Counted from the first letter of the stretch, positions 45,886-55,809 are shown. The stretch: 64,000 nt of DNA from Nitrospira sp. (GCA_030653545.1 JAURZE010000014.1:1-64000); one strand, 5' to 3'. The notes: a model not told the origin generated them from the letters alone. A program made the numbers and translations.

Positions 45886-47043
45886 TTACGGCTTTTTCAA
45901 GACCTTCAGTCGTTCCTTGACCCGGGCAATTCGCCCCTCTTCTTCTGGAATTCCCTCGACAAGCGCCAGGAAGGTTTCATATTCGGCAAGAGCCCGTTTC
46001 GGATTCGTTGGCTCGTAGGCCTCCGCCAGATTGTACCGGGCCATGGCATAGTTCGGTCTGAGGATCACGGCCTTCTCAAATAGACTCATGGCCGCAGCTT
46101 TCTCCCCGAGTTTATTGTGGACAGCCCCGAGATTGTTCATCACCTCCGGAACATTCGGCCGGATGGCGAGCGACTGAAGCATTTCAGCCTTTGCCTTTTC
46201 AAACTGTCCTTTCGCATCCAACGAGACGCCCAAACGATGGTGGGCTTCTGCCATCCACACTTTGTTGGCGAAGCCGCTCGTAATCGACTTCTGGTAGGCG
46301 TCAGCAGCGACATCATAATGCTTGTCTCCGCAATAGGCCAATTGCGCCGTCTGACCGCGGGCGAACTGCTGCAAGGAGGCAAACGGCTCTTTGTCTTCGC
46401 TTCCCTGACTCTCAATCTTCATTCCAGACTTGCCGCCAGCCGGTGCCCTGAGCCGGTCGAGAAATTCCCGCCGGTAGGGGGAAAACAGCCGGACATAAGG
46501 GTCAATCGTGAAAGAAGCCGTGAGGAGAATCATATGCTCCCGGTTGCCGGTCACCAGATACTCGACCGTCGTTTTCTCATCGCCGGTATCGAAGATGGCG
46601 CTGGAGTCCATATTGGCCTTGGTCGCTAACTGCGACACGTTCAGATAAAACTCCAATTGTGGCTTCAAGGCTTGCAACGTCTTTCTCAAGACAGGATAGG
46701 GTTCGAGATCCAACCCGCTCGGGAACATAAAGATCGCTCCCACGAGCATTCCGTCCTCATCGAAAAAATAAGATTCATCTGCATGGGAGGGACTGTGCGC
46801 AGAGGGATACAGTAATTCCTGGCCGCTTCCCCAGGGTCTCGCGGTAAATGTTTGGGGCGGGACCTTTTTCAGGACCTCGGGTTTGCGATCGCACAACGCG
46901 GCCGTCGTCTTGAGCAGAACGAGATCGCTCTCGGATGGGGGAAGATTGGGTCGAATCGGAGGAGGCGGACCGCTACATCCGGCTATCAGGCTCAATAGGA
47001 TACTGCTTATTGCGAGCGTGCCGAATCGGCGGTGCAATGGCAT
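45886..47043 (-). CDS. TPR-repeat lipoprotein
   Basis: A 385-aa protein with a lipoprotein signal (LAISSILLSLIAGCSG) and Pro-rich start. The N-terminal half has no recognised domain. The C-terminal half carries TPR repeats (AEAHHRLGVSLDAKGQFEKAKAEM, PEVMNNLGAVHNKLGEKAAAMSLFEKA, AMARYNLAEAYE). The ATG at 47043 places the signal peptide at the N-terminus. Probably an envelope scaffold; partner unknown. Convergent with the DksA-type gene. Confidence 0.8.
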   Translation of the reverse strand: MPLHRRFGTLAISSILLSLIAGCSGPPPPIRPNLPPSESDLVLLKTTAALCDRKPEVLKKVPPQTFTARPWGSGQELLYPSAHSPSHADESYFFDEDGMLVGAIFMFPSGLDLEPYPVLRKTLQALKPQLEFYLNVSQLATKANMDSSAIFDTGDEKTTVEYLVTGNREHMILLTASFTIDPYVRLFSPYRREFLDRLRAPAGGKSGMKIESQGSEDKEPFASLQQFARGQTAQLAYCGDKHYDVAADAYQKSITSGFANKVWMAEAHHRLGVSLDAKGQFEKAKAEMLQSLAIRPNVPEVMNNLGAVHNKLGEKAAAMSLFEKAVILRPNYAMARYNLAEAYEPTNPKRALAEYETFLALVEGIPEEEGRIARVKERLKVLKKP

Positions 47044-47122
47044 ACGGTCTCCGGTCAAGAATCCAGAGTCTGAGGCCAATGAAACTTACACGAATTCGGC
47101 AGGGTTTGCGACCGGGCAAGAA

Positions 47123-47155
47123 AAAGCCCGCTCCCTTATCCAGGAAGCGGGCTTT
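47123..47155 (-). terminator. Terminator of the small lipoprotein gene
   Basis: AAAGCCCGCT (47123) and AGCGGGCTTT (47146) form a perfect 10-bp stem with T runs on both strands. It should terminate the minus-strand gene at 47179. Confidence 0.85.
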
Positions 47156-47178
47156 CGTGATGAGCTGCGAGGGCCGTT

Positions 47179-47517
47179 TTACCGGCGCTGGCTATCCTGC
47201 ATATTGTCCTCAGCGGTGTAGCCGAACAAATACGGAAAGGCGCCTGCCAAGGTATAGATTGGACGATTTACTGCATAATCTACCGCGTGGCCGAGCGGGT
47301 GGAAGAAGAAACCCAACCAGCGGATCGGATTGTCATTGATCGGGCTGCCTGCCGTAGGATCTGAATACACCAAGGCCGTGCTATCGAGCACGTTGTAAAT
47401 GCTTGTTGGAGGATTGTACTCCCTCTCCGATGCAGTACCCGCTTGATTCGTCGTCGTGCACCCTGCTGCAAGCACCGCCATCAGCACCGCACCCATTGCC
47501 CAAGATGTTGGTCGCAT
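47179..47517 (-). CDS. Small putative lipoprotein
   Basis: A 112-aa protein with signal and lipobox (AMGAVLMAVLAAGCTTT). The mature part contains WLGFFFHPLGHAVDYAVNRPIYTLAGAFPYLFGY, a hydrophobic/aromatic-rich stretch suggesting membrane association. GTGAGG precedes the ATG at 47517; a longer frame to 47595 has no binding site. Family not recognised. Confidence 0.7.
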   Translation of the reverse strand: MRPTSWAMGAVLMAVLAAGCTTTNQAGTASEREYNPPTSIYNVLDSTALVYSDPTAGSPINDNPIRWLGFFFHPLGHAVDYAVNRPIYTLAGAFPYLFGYTAEDNMQDSQRR

Positions 47518-47673
47518 ACGTAACCTCACTTTGTTCGATCCCATCGACAGTGGCCCAACCGATCTCCGAAATACAGTGTGAAGTGTAGCCGACATCCCTG
47601 ATTCTGTCTAGGAACGAGATAATTATTGAAAGAACCTGGCCGAGCGGCGATGGGGTGCGAAGCAGAAACAGCA

Positions 47674-47748
47674 TGGTGGGCGATACAGGGATCGAACCTG
47701 TGGCCTCTTCCGTGTGAAGGAAGCGCTCTACCACTGAGCCAATCGCCC
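47674..47748 (-). tRNA. tRNA-Val (anticodon CAC)
   Basis: On the minus strand: acceptor GGGCGAT/ATCGCCC, anticodon loop TTCACAC (anticodon CAC), T-arm CACAGG-TTCGAT-CCTGT, discriminator A, encoded CCA. Confidence 0.96.
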
Positions 47749-47902
47749 ATGCGGGCCAAGTCTAGCACGGAGCAATTCGCGGGTTCAATTGCAAGAGCAC
47801 CAGGATACGAGCCGTAGGTATAGAACCGGCGGCGGCGCCTTGACTTCCCCGAAACTCGGTTTCTAGAATGCGGCCTTCCTATTTTCCCTGAGAGGAGCGT
47901 TT

Positions 47903-49225
47903 GTGGGCATGAGAGATGACATCGTCATCATAGGGGGTGGTCTGGCCGGCTCCGAGGCAGCCTGGCAGGCGGCTAACCGGGGCGCGAAGGTGACGCTCTA
48001 TGAAATGCGTCCCAAGGAGATGACGAAAGCGCACAAAACCGGTGGCCTGGCGGAACTAGTCTGTTCCAATTCCCTCGGATCAGCCGATCCCTTGAACGCT
48101 CCCGGCATCCTCAAAGAGGAAATGCGGCGGCTGGGTTCATTGATCATTACCTCAGCCGAGCAGGCCAGGGTCCCGGCTGGCTCAGCACTCGCCGTCGATC
48201 GCGACCTGTTTTCACTCAAAATCACTCAAGCACTGGAAAGCCATCCGAATGTCCGCATCCTGCATGAGGAGATCACCGAGATCCCGACGGATTGCCTCTG
48301 CATCATTGCCACAGGCCCCCTCACGTCGGACAAACTGTCGGCGGCGATCCGTGCGGTGACGCAATCGCACCATTTGTATTTCTTCGATGCTATCTCCCCG
48401 ATTATCGACGCCGAGTCGATCAATATGGATATCGTCTTCGCCGCCTCGCGTTATGACAAAGGAGGCGCCGACTACCTGAACTGTCCGATGGATGAGGCTC
48501 AATACAACACTTTTTACGACGCCCTGATGGCGGCCGAAAAGGTCCAGCCGAAAGAATTTGAGAAGACCCCCTACTTTGAAGCCTGCATTCCCATAGAAGT
48601 TATGGCGGAACGAGGCCGGCAGACCATGCTCTTCGGCCCGCTGAAACCGGTTGGACTCGAAAACCCCAAGACCGGCAAGAGACCGACAGCGGTCATCCAG
48701 CTCCGGACCGAAAACATCCATAAGACCTGCTACAACATGGTCGGCTTTCAGACGAAGCTCACCTACCCGGAACAGAAACGGGTGTTTCGCATGATCCCCG
48801 GCCTGGAACAGGCGGAGTTCCTCCGCTACGGCAGCCTGCATCGGAATACCTTTATCAACTCCCCCCAGTTGCTCTTGAATACGCTGCAGTTTAAGTCGCG
48901 CGGCACCTTATTTTTTGCCGGCCAATTGGTCGGGGTGGAAGGCTATACCGAATCTGCCGCCATGGGTGGCTTCGCGGGTATCAATGCGGCGCGAGCCCTC
49001 GCGGGCCAGCCGCTGGTCACTCCGCCGGCCACGACCGCCCACGGATGCCTGGTGGGCCATGTGGCCTCATCCGACCCGAAACATTTCCAGCCGATGAATA
49101 CGAATTACGGACTCTTCCCGCCTCTCGCCCAGCCGACCAGGGACAAAGAAAAGAAACGGCAACTTATCGCCCAGCGGGCTCGCGAGGATTTTGAGAGATG
49201 GATGACGCAATCCGCGCTTTCATGA
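47903..49225 (+). CDS. trmFO: Methylenetetrahydrofolate--tRNA-(uracil-54-C5)-methyltransferase
   Basis: A folate- and FAD-dependent enzyme making m5U54 in the tRNA T-loop. It has the FAD-binding start IIGGGLAGSEAAWQAA, YEMRP, LVCSNSLGS, and the C-terminal HGCLVGHV and FQPMNTNYGLFPPL motifs. GGAG is five bases before GTG 47903, giving 440 aa; ATG 47909 is possible. The 3' end overlaps xerC by 28 bp. Confidence 0.96.
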   Translation: MGMRDDIVIIGGGLAGSEAAWQAANRGAKVTLYEMRPKEMTKAHKTGGLAELVCSNSLGSADPLNAPGILKEEMRRLGSLIITSAEQARVPAGSALAVDRDLFSLKITQALESHPNVRILHEEITEIPTDCLCIIATGPLTSDKLSAAIRAVTQSHHLYFFDAISPIIDAESINMDIVFAASRYDKGGADYLNCPMDEAQYNTFYDALMAAEKVQPKEFEKTPYFEACIPIEVMAERGRQTMLFGPLKPVGLENPKTGKRPTAVIQLRTENIHKTCYNMVGFQTKLTYPEQKRVFRMIPGLEQAEFLRYGSLHRNTFINSPQLLLNTLQFKSRGTLFFAGQLVGVEGYTESAAMGGFAGINAARALAGQPLVTPPATTAHGCLVGHVASSDPKHFQPMNTNYGLFPPLAQPTRDKEKKRQLIAQRAREDFERWMTQSALS

Positions 49226-50148
49226 CGTTTCTCACCGTCGAGCGTCAGGCCTCACCGGAAACCATCCGCAATTACCATTCTGACCTCCGACAGCTGACGA
49301 CCTTTCTCGCGCAAGCCCGGCCGTCGCCACAGCCGCAGTCTATAGTCGCCATAGGCGATGTGACCGCGGATTCATTGCGCGCCTATCTGCACTGGCTTGA
49401 CCGCAAGGGTGAAAAGGCCTCCTCTCTCGCACGCAAACTCGCCTGCCTGAGAAGCTTCTACCGATTCCATGTCCGCGAAGGGACGGTCGAAAAGAATCCG
49501 GCCGAAGACATTAGAAGTCCCAAGCTCCCGAAGACACTGCCGCGGGTACTGACGAAGGATGATGCGAATGTCTTGATGGAGTTCCCCGAGGGGCGCACGT
49601 CGTTGCCGTTGCGAGACCGGGCTATCCTGGAAACGCTCTATTCCACCGGCGCCCGCGTCAGTGAAGCCGTCGGGCTCAACCTCGGCGATCTCAACCGATC
49701 CGACGGGCTCGTCCATCTCCGCGGCAAGGGCCGGAAAGAACGCATCGTTCCGATCGGCGATGTCGCGCTCCAGGCAATTCAAACCTATCGGACCTCGCTG
49801 AAACATGCGGCGGGCGATGATCGACCTGCGACCCCTCTGTTCCTCAATCACCGGGGAGGTCGTTTGACCTCACGGAGTGTCGCCCGCCTGGTTGCTCGTT
49901 ATTCAAGTCGCCTGGCTGGCGGATCCGTCAGCCCCCATGCTCTCCGCCACTCCTACGCGACCCATCTCCTCGACGAAGGCGCGGACCTGCGTTCTATTCA
50001 AGAGATGTTGGGACACGCCTCGCTCAGCACGACACAAAAATACACGCATCTGGCCACCGACCAACTCCTGGCTGTCTATGACCGCGCTCATCCCCGGGCC
50101 AAGACGGCCAAGACGCCGCCGGCCGGGCAAGACGGTCCCGCAACGTGA
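49198..50148 (+). CDS. xerC: Tyrosine recombinase XerC
   Basis: A 316-aa recombinase for chromosome-dimer resolution at dif. The N-terminal SAM-like domain is followed by a catalytic domain with Arg (STGARVSEAVGL), Lys (RGKGRKERIVP), HALRHSYATHLL, LGHASLSTTQKYTH (His and nucleophile Tyr). It overlaps trmFO, a gene pair common in many bacteria. XerC rather than XerD is inferred from the context. Confidence 0.92.
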   Translation: MDDAIRAFMTFLTVERQASPETIRNYHSDLRQLTTFLAQARPSPQPQSIVAIGDVTADSLRAYLHWLDRKGEKASSLARKLACLRSFYRFHVREGTVEKNPAEDIRSPKLPKTLPRVLTKDDANVLMEFPEGRTSLPLRDRAILETLYSTGARVSEAVGLNLGDLNRSDGLVHLRGKGRKERIVPIGDVALQAIQTYRTSLKHAAGDDRPATPLFLNHRGGRLTSRSVARLVARYSSRLAGGSVSPHALRHSYATHLLDEGADLRSIQEMLGHASLSTTQKYTHLATDQLLAVYDRAHPRAKTAKTPPAGQDGPAT

Positions 50149-50338
50149 ACACTGGCTCAACGGCCTCCGATTCAGCCCGAGATGACCGTAAACTTGCGAG
50201 AAAATTGATACCGGTTCGAGCACAACAGGATTGTGTTTCTGGAGGAAATTGATATAGTCACGGCCCGCAAGCCAGTGCGCGCCGCGGTGAAGGATCGGAA
50301 TGTGATCCGGGACATCCTCTGAGAACTAGGAGCAGCCC

Positions 50339-51232
50339 ATGAATCGACTGATTAAGAAAGCCAATATCCTCATCGAGGCGCTGCCCTATATCCGCACCTT
50401 CCGGGGCAAAACGGTGGTCATTAAGTATGGCGGGCATGCCATGACCGAGACGGCGCTCAAGGAACGGTTCGCGGAAGATATCGTCCTACTCAAATATGTC
50501 GGGCTCAATCCGGTCATCGTGCATGGCGGAGGCCCGCAGATCGACAAGATGTTGACCAGACTCGGCATCGAAGCCAAGTTCCGCCACGGCGTCCGGATCA
50601 CCGACGAAGCCACCATGGAAATCGTGGAGATGGTCCTGGCCGGCAAGATCAATATGGAAATCGTGGAACTCCTGAATCGCCACGGCGGCCGGTCCGTGGG
50701 CCTCAGCGGAAAAGACGGCGGGCTGCTCATGGCTCAACCACTCACCGCGAAATCCTGGGCGAAGAGTTTAGGTAAAGATTTAGAAGGCGACGACCAGGGT
50801 GATTTCGGGCTGGTCGGGGAAGTACAAGCGGTCGATCCCAGTCTCGTGCTGAAGCTCCAGCAAGACCACTATATCCCCGTCATCGCACCGATCGGAACAG
50901 ACAAGGAAGGCAACACGTACAACATCAATGCCGACCTCGTGGCCGGCGCCATTGCCGCGTCGCTCCATGCAGAAAAACTCGTGATGATGACCGACATCAA
51001 GGGAATCCGTGACGCCAACAACCGCCACCTTTCGACGGTCTCACGAAAAGATGTGCAGCGAATGGTAAAGAAAGGCGTGATCGGCCAAGGCATGTTGCCG
51101 AAAGTGCATGCCTGTCTCGAGGCGCTGGCGGGCGGAGCCGGGAAAGCCCACATCATCGACGGCCGCATTCCCCATGCCCTCTTGCTCGAAATATTCACCC
51201 GCAAGGGCATCGGCACCGAGATTGTGTCGTAA
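50339..51232 (+). CDS. argB: Acetylglutamate kinase
   Basis: Phosphorylates N-acetylglutamate in arginine biosynthesis. The 297-aa protein has VIKYGGHAM, PVIVHGGGPQI, NRHGGRSVGLSGKDGGLL, and YNINADLVAGAIA. The N-terminal extension helix (LIKKANILIEALPYI) is like that of arginine-sensitive hexameric enzymes. No other arg gene is adjacent. AGGAGC precedes the ATG. Confidence 0.96.
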   Translation: MNRLIKKANILIEALPYIRTFRGKTVVIKYGGHAMTETALKERFAEDIVLLKYVGLNPVIVHGGGPQIDKMLTRLGIEAKFRHGVRITDEATMEIVEMVLAGKINMEIVELLNRHGGRSVGLSGKDGGLLMAQPLTAKSWAKSLGKDLEGDDQGDFGLVGEVQAVDPSLVLKLQQDHYIPVIAPIGTDKEGNTYNINADLVAGAIAASLHAEKLVMMTDIKGIRDANNRHLSTVSRKDVQRMVKKGVIGQGMLPKVHACLEALAGGAGKAHIIDGRIPHALLLEIFTRKGIGTEIVS

Positions 51233-51259
51233 CCCTTTCCAAGCACGAGCACCAGCCGC

Positions 51260-52114
51260 GTGACTGACGAATTGACGACCCACCTCGCTGCGCTTACCCG
51301 CGAGCGCCACCCCGACACATCGCCGGTCGCATTGCGGGAGACGGCCGTCTATTTAACACAGCAGTTCCTCCGCTTGGGCCTTGAGGTCACCACGCACCGA
51401 TTTGAGGCCTTGGGACAGACCTACGACAACGTGATCGGGAGCAAATCGTCGCAAAATAGCGCGGCCGCTCCACCGCTGATTCTCGCCGCCCACTACGATA
51501 CGGTCATTGGATCGCCCGGCGCCGACGACAATGCCAGCGCGCTCACCGTCCTTCTCGAAGTCGCCCGCCGACTCACGCAGACCGCACTGGCGCGACCGGT
51601 CCGATTCATGGCCTTTTGCCTCGAAGAAGAAGACCTGCTGGGCAGTCGCGCCTATGTGGCCCATCTTGCCGAGACCGGCCAGTCCGTCTATGGGGCAATC
51701 GTCCTTGAATGTGTCGGATATGCCAACGAGCAGGAAGGCTCGCAGCGAACGCCCCCCGGTATTCCCATCGCCGTACCTTCTGTCGGAAACTTTCTCGCGC
51801 TGATCGGAAACCAGGCGTCAGCCTCCCTGACCTCCGCGTTGTCGCAAGCCATGGCTCCCGCCATCCCCGTCGTTCCGTTGGTCGTCCCTGGTAACGGGGA
51901 ACACCTTCCCGACACCAGACGAAGCGACCATACGGCCTTTTGGGAACAGGGCTTCGCCGCCGTGATGGTGACCGACACCGCTAATTTTCGGAATCCGCAC
52001 TACCATCGATCCACCGATACGGTCGACACCCTTAACCTGAAATTCCTCGCATCCGTGACTGACGCCGTCACGAATGCAGTGCTGGCGCTTGCCGCCATGC
52101 CGGAAAGGCCATGA
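51260..52114 (+). CDS. M28-family zinc aminopeptidase-like peptidase
   Basis: A 284-aa cytoplasmic-looking peptidase. Metal ligands: His and Asp in LAAHYDTVIGSPGADDNASA, Glu pair in FCLEEEDLLGSRAYV, Glu/Asp in IVLECVGY, and a late His in PHYHRSTDT. No signal peptide. It overlaps the next gene as ATGATG. Substrate unknown. Confidence 0.9.
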   Translation: MTDELTTHLAALTRERHPDTSPVALRETAVYLTQQFLRLGLEVTTHRFEALGQTYDNVIGSKSSQNSAAAPPLILAAHYDTVIGSPGADDNASALTVLLEVARRLTQTALARPVRFMAFCLEEEDLLGSRAYVAHLAETGQSVYGAIVLECVGYANEQEGSQRTPPGIPIAVPSVGNFLALIGNQASASLTSALSQAMAPAIPVVPLVVPGNGEHLPDTRRSDHTAFWEQGFAAVMVTDTANFRNPHYHRSTDTVDTLNLKFLASVTDAVTNAVLALAAMPERP

Positions 52115-52845
52115 TGCCCAAGCCCCTTAGCCGGCCGACACGAGCCGCCGTTTCCCAGCTCTTTGCCCATTTAGACTATACGGCGCTCGGCCCGGTCTAT
52201 TGTTACGAAGGCGGCGATGAGTTCTGGCAAGCCAAGCGAAAGCCCTGTGAGCGACTGGGCAACCGGATCGCTCGTGCGCTCTACGATCGCCTCGACCCGC
52301 ATGGCCGGAGCCTCTATGTGGGAGCGGGTGTCGCGGAGCTCCCGCCGCTTCTCATGGAAACGCTCGACCTCCAACGAGAAGTCGAGCCCTATAATCTTCG
52401 CCGAACCGAGGTCGCCGCCATCAATCGAGCCTGCCAATCCCTGCCGGTTCGATTTCATAGCCTTGATGCAGCCAAGGCCAAGGGACGCTTCGATCATCTC
52501 TGGATGGTGAGTGTGCTCAATGATCCGGAACGATTCCCTCACTTGGCCCCGCTGTCTTACGGAACCGCCGATCCGGTGACATTCGACCCGCGCCAATTTG
52601 AGCAGCAGCGCCGCATCGTGCGTTCCATCGTCGATCGCGTCATGCCGAAACTGAGCCTGCCTGGTTTGGTGACCACCTCAACAGAAGAAGTGGTCTGGAT
52701 CGCCGACTGGTGTCACCGCAAGAATATCCCGTACCTCGTTGGACGAGAGCAATTTCCAACGGCCCTGGTAGGGGACCCGGTGTGTTTTATGAAAATTGGA
52801 GCGGCGGCAACGAAAACTCGAAGGCCACGACGAGCTAGACCTTAA
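52111..52845 (+). CDS. Unknown protein with methyltransferase-like glycine motif
   Basis: A 244-aa protein coupled to the M28 peptidase by overlapping start and stop. A segment near residue 67, SLYVGAGVAELPPLL, resembles the SAM-binding loop of Rossmann methyltransferases, followed by EPYNLRRTEVAAINRA and FDHLWMVSVLNDPERFPHL. The remaining sequence has no clear family. It ends in a basic tail (KTRRPRRARP) overlapping the convergent carbonic-anhydrase-like gene by 11 bp. Methyltransferase activity is only a suggestion. Confidence 0.65.
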   Translation: MMPKPLSRPTRAAVSQLFAHLDYTALGPVYCYEGGDEFWQAKRKPCERLGNRIARALYDRLDPHGRSLYVGAGVAELPPLLMETLDLQREVEPYNLRRTEVAAINRACQSLPVRFHSLDAAKAKGRFDHLWMVSVLNDPERFPHLAPLSYGTADPVTFDPRQFEQQRRIVRSIVDRVMPKLSLPGLVTTSTEEVVWIADWCHRKNIPYLVGREQFPTALVGDPVCFMKIGAAATKTRRPRRARP

Positions 52846-53380
52846 ATCCGGTTTGCTTCGACGAGTCGTCCATATACTGGCAAGCGTATTTCACGTAATT
52901 GGCCGCCGACTCCTTGATCCAGGCGAGTTCGGCATCCGAAACCCCACGCCGCACCCGGCCGGGCGAGCCGAGGATGACGCTCTTCGGCGGAACCACTGTC
53001 CCCTCCACCACCAACGCGCCGGCGCCCACGACCGAGTCCTCCCCGATCACGGCGCCGTCCATGATGATCGCGCCCATGCCCACCAGCACCCGATCTTTGA
53101 TCGTACAACCGTGCAAGACGACACTATGGCCGATGGTAACCTCATTCCCGATGATCAGCGGGTGAGTATCGTGCGTCACGTGCAGCATGCAAAGATCCTG
53201 CACATTGGTCCGATTCCCCATGCGGATATAATGCACATCGCCCCGGATCACGGCATTGAACCAGACGCTGCACTCCTCACCCATGACCACATCGCCGATG
53301 ACGACAGCGGTGTCCTCGATGAAGCAGGAGTCCGGAATGGTGGGCTTGATACCCTTGAATGTTCGAATCACGGTGCGCAC
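52835..53380 (-). CDS. Gamma-carbonic-anhydrase-like hexapeptide-repeat protein
   Basis: A 181-aa left-handed beta-helix protein of the gamma-CA/YrdA/PaaY family. Repeats run from IGDVVMGEECSVWFNAVIRGD. The predicted zinc ligands are His in LCMLHVTHD and two His in TIGHSVVLHG. C-terminal helices follow (AELAWIKESAANYVKYACQYM). Whether it hydrates CO2 or is an acyl-thioesterase/transferase cannot be told. Confidence 0.9.
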   Translation of the reverse strand: MRTVIRTFKGIKPTIPDSCFIEDTAVVIGDVVMGEECSVWFNAVIRGDVHYIRMGNRTNVQDLCMLHVTHDTHPLIIGNEVTIGHSVVLHGCTIKDRVLVGMGAIIMDGAVIGEDSVVGAGALVVEGTVVPPKSVILGSPGRVRRGVSDAELAWIKESAANYVKYACQYMDDSSKQTGFKV

Positions 53381-53457
53381 TGTAGGTGAAGCATGGCCTG
53401 GATTTCAAGACCAAGACGCGTTGACAGCCTTTTCAACCCTCCCGTAGACTGCCGCTC

Positions 53458-54876
53458 ATGTCTACACCGTTGATCCAGCTCGATCGCAAGAAAGCCACCA
53501 AGAAAGCCGCGCAAACCAAGGCACCCGTTGCCGCCCGTAGAACCACCGTCGGTTTTGTGAATCTGGGCTGCTCGAAAAACCAGGTGGACTCCGAGCTCAT
53601 GCTGGGCACGCTGGTTCACGACGGTTTCCAACTGACCGACAACCCCAAGAAAGCTGAAGTCGTCATCATCAATACCTGCGGCTTTATCGAAGAAGCCAAG
53701 CAGGAATCGATCAATTCGATTCTCGAACATGGCAAACTGAAGAAGAAAGGTGCCTGCCGGGTCCTCATCGCAGCAGGCTGCCTGGCTCAACGCTATCAAG
53801 GCGACCTGCTGAAAGAACTGCCGGAATTGGACGGCGTAGTGGGCACCGGGGAATTCGGGAAGATCGCGGAAATCTGTCGTAACCTCCTCACGCCCAGCAA
53901 ACGCCAGCAACGACTGTGGATCAGCGAACCGCCCTACCTCTACGACGCGGACTCTCCGCGCCTACGGCTCGGCAAGCCGCACAGTGCCTATGTGAAGATC
54001 GCCGAAGGGTGTAACCGAAATTGCGCCTTCTGCGCCATTCCGATCATGCGCGGGAAACAGCGGAGCCGGTCGATCGAATCCATTGTGGCCGAAGCGGAGC
54101 GCCTCGCCGGCGAAGGCGTAAAAGAGCTCAACCTCATTTCCCAGGATACGATCAACTACGGCGTGGACCTGGGTATTCGAGGCGGTCTCACCTCGCTGCT
54201 TCGCGCGCTGGTGAAGGTTCCGGACATTCGCTGGATCAGACCGTTCTACCTCTATCCCCAACAAGTCACCGATGATCTACTCGACCTCTATGCGGGCGAG
54301 GAAAAGATTACCAAGTACATCGATATGCCGCTCCAGCACATCAACGACCGAATGCTGAAGCGCATGCACCGTCTGGGGAATCGAGCCGCCATCGAGAAAC
54401 TCGTGGACCGGATTCGCACCCGCATTCCCGGCCTGACGTTCCGGACCGCCTTCATCGTTGGATTTCCCGGTGAAACGGAGAAGGCCTACCAGGAACTCAA
54501 ATCCTACGTGGCGGAATCCGGTTTCGACCGAGTGGCCGCATTTCTCTACTCGGACGAGGAAGATACGACAGCGGTATCGCTGGACGACAAAATCGAGCGC
54601 AGCGTCATGGAAGAACGACGGAACGAACTGCTTGCCACCCAGGAAGGGATTGCCGCGGCACGCGGGCAGGATCGTATCGGTTCGGTCATGGAGGTCCTTG
54701 TGGAAGGGCCTTCGGAGGAAACTCCGTTGCTGCTGGAAGGCCGGCACGAAGGCCTCGCACCCGAGATCGACGGCGTCGTCTATATCAACGACGGCTCGGC
54801 CGACCCAGGAGACCTCGTCAAGGTCGAGATCACGGATGCGGCCACGTACGATCTCGTCGGCCACATCGTCTCCTGA
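53458..54876 (+). CDS. rimO: Ribosomal protein S12 methylthiotransferase RimO
   Basis: A radical-SAM enzyme that adds a methylthio group to an Asp of S12. A basic extension of about 28 residues precedes the UPF0004 domain (TVGFVNLGCSKNQVDSELMLG), then the CxxxCxxC cluster in GCNRNCAFCAIP, PLQHINDRMLKRMHR, and a C-terminal TRAM domain. The 472-aa length is slightly long because of the Lys-rich start. Confidence 0.95.
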   Translation: MSTPLIQLDRKKATKKAAQTKAPVAARRTTVGFVNLGCSKNQVDSELMLGTLVHDGFQLTDNPKKAEVVIINTCGFIEEAKQESINSILEHGKLKKKGACRVLIAAGCLAQRYQGDLLKELPELDGVVGTGEFGKIAEICRNLLTPSKRQQRLWISEPPYLYDADSPRLRLGKPHSAYVKIAEGCNRNCAFCAIPIMRGKQRSRSIESIVAEAERLAGEGVKELNLISQDTINYGVDLGIRGGLTSLLRALVKVPDIRWIRPFYLYPQQVTDDLLDLYAGEEKITKYIDMPLQHINDRMLKRMHRLGNRAAIEKLVDRIRTRIPGLTFRTAFIVGFPGETEKAYQELKSYVAESGFDRVAAFLYSDEEDTTAVSLDDKIERSVMEERRNELLATQEGIAAARGQDRIGSVMEVLVEGPSEETPLLLEGRHEGLAPEIDGVVYINDGSADPGDLVKVEITDAATYDLVGHIVS

Positions 54877-54942
54877 CTTCACGCCACACCCGATTCCCGA
54901 TCTGCTACACTCTTTGAAAACTGACGAAAGGGGCGTATCCGC

Positions 54943-55809
54943 ATGGCAGCCACTCGTAAAGATTCCGTGGTGATTCTCATCCACTGCAAAGACCGGAAGG
55001 GCATTGTCGCCCGCGTGTCGGGATTCATTCACGACTTCGGCGGCAACATTCTCGACTCCGATCACCATACCGATGAAGAAACGAACGACTTCTTGATGCG
55101 GATGGAATTCGCCACCGAGGGATTGCAGATTCCTCCCGACGAGATTTCCGCCGCCTTCGCCCCCATCGCCAAAATATTTGAGATGCGCTACGAGGTGCAT
55201 CATTCCAGCCACCGCACGCGCGTCGGCATGCTCGTCTCGAAACAAGATCACTGCTTGGCAGACCTCCTCCAACGGCACCGTCGAGACGAGTTACGTATCG
55301 ATGTTCCGGTCATCATTTCCAATCATGACGCCTGCGCGGAGTGGGCCCACCTGTTCAAGATCCCTTTCGTGGTCTTACCGGTCACCAAGGAAACCAAGCC
55401 CCAGCAAGAGCAGCAAGTCATCTCGGCGTTGAAATCCCATTGTGTGGAACTGGTGGTCATGGCCCGCTACATGCAGATTCTGAGCGCCGACTTCCTCACT
55501 CAAATCGGCTGCCCGGTGATCAACATTCATCATTCGTTTCTCCCGGCGTTCATCGGCGCAAATCCCTATCGGCAGGCCTACGAGCGGGGCGTGAAGATCA
55601 TCGGTGCAACGGCCCACTATGCCACCCAGGACCTCGACGAGGGACCGATCATCGAACAGGATGTGATTCGCGTTGGACACCGGGACACCGTCGATGATCT
55701 GGTAAGGAAGGGACGCGACCTGGAAGAGATTGTCCTGGCACGCGCGGTGCGCCGGCATATCGAACATCGGGTGTTGGTGTATGGGAAAAAGACCGTCGTC
55801 TTCGATTAG
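54943..55809 (+). CDS. purU: Formyltetrahydrofolate deformylase
   Basis: Hydrolyses 10-formyl-THF to formate and THF. An N-terminal ACT domain (VILIHCKDRKGIVARVSGFI) is followed by a formyltransferase-type catalytic domain with NIHHSFLPAFIG (Asn, His) and TQDLDEGPIIEQD (Asp). The 288-aa length is typical. It ends convergent to the HtrA gene, with a hairpin between. Confidence 0.95.
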   Translation: MAATRKDSVVILIHCKDRKGIVARVSGFIHDFGGNILDSDHHTDEETNDFLMRMEFATEGLQIPPDEISAAFAPIAKIFEMRYEVHHSSHRTRVGMLVSKQDHCLADLLQRHRRDELRIDVPVIISNHDACAEWAHLFKIPFVVLPVTKETKPQQEQQVISALKSHCVELVVMARYMQILSADFLTQIGCPVINIHHSFLPAFIGANPYRQAYERGVKIIGATAHYATQDLDEGPIIEQDVIRVGHRDTVDDLVRKGRDLEEIVLARAVRRHIEHRVLVYGKKTVVFD

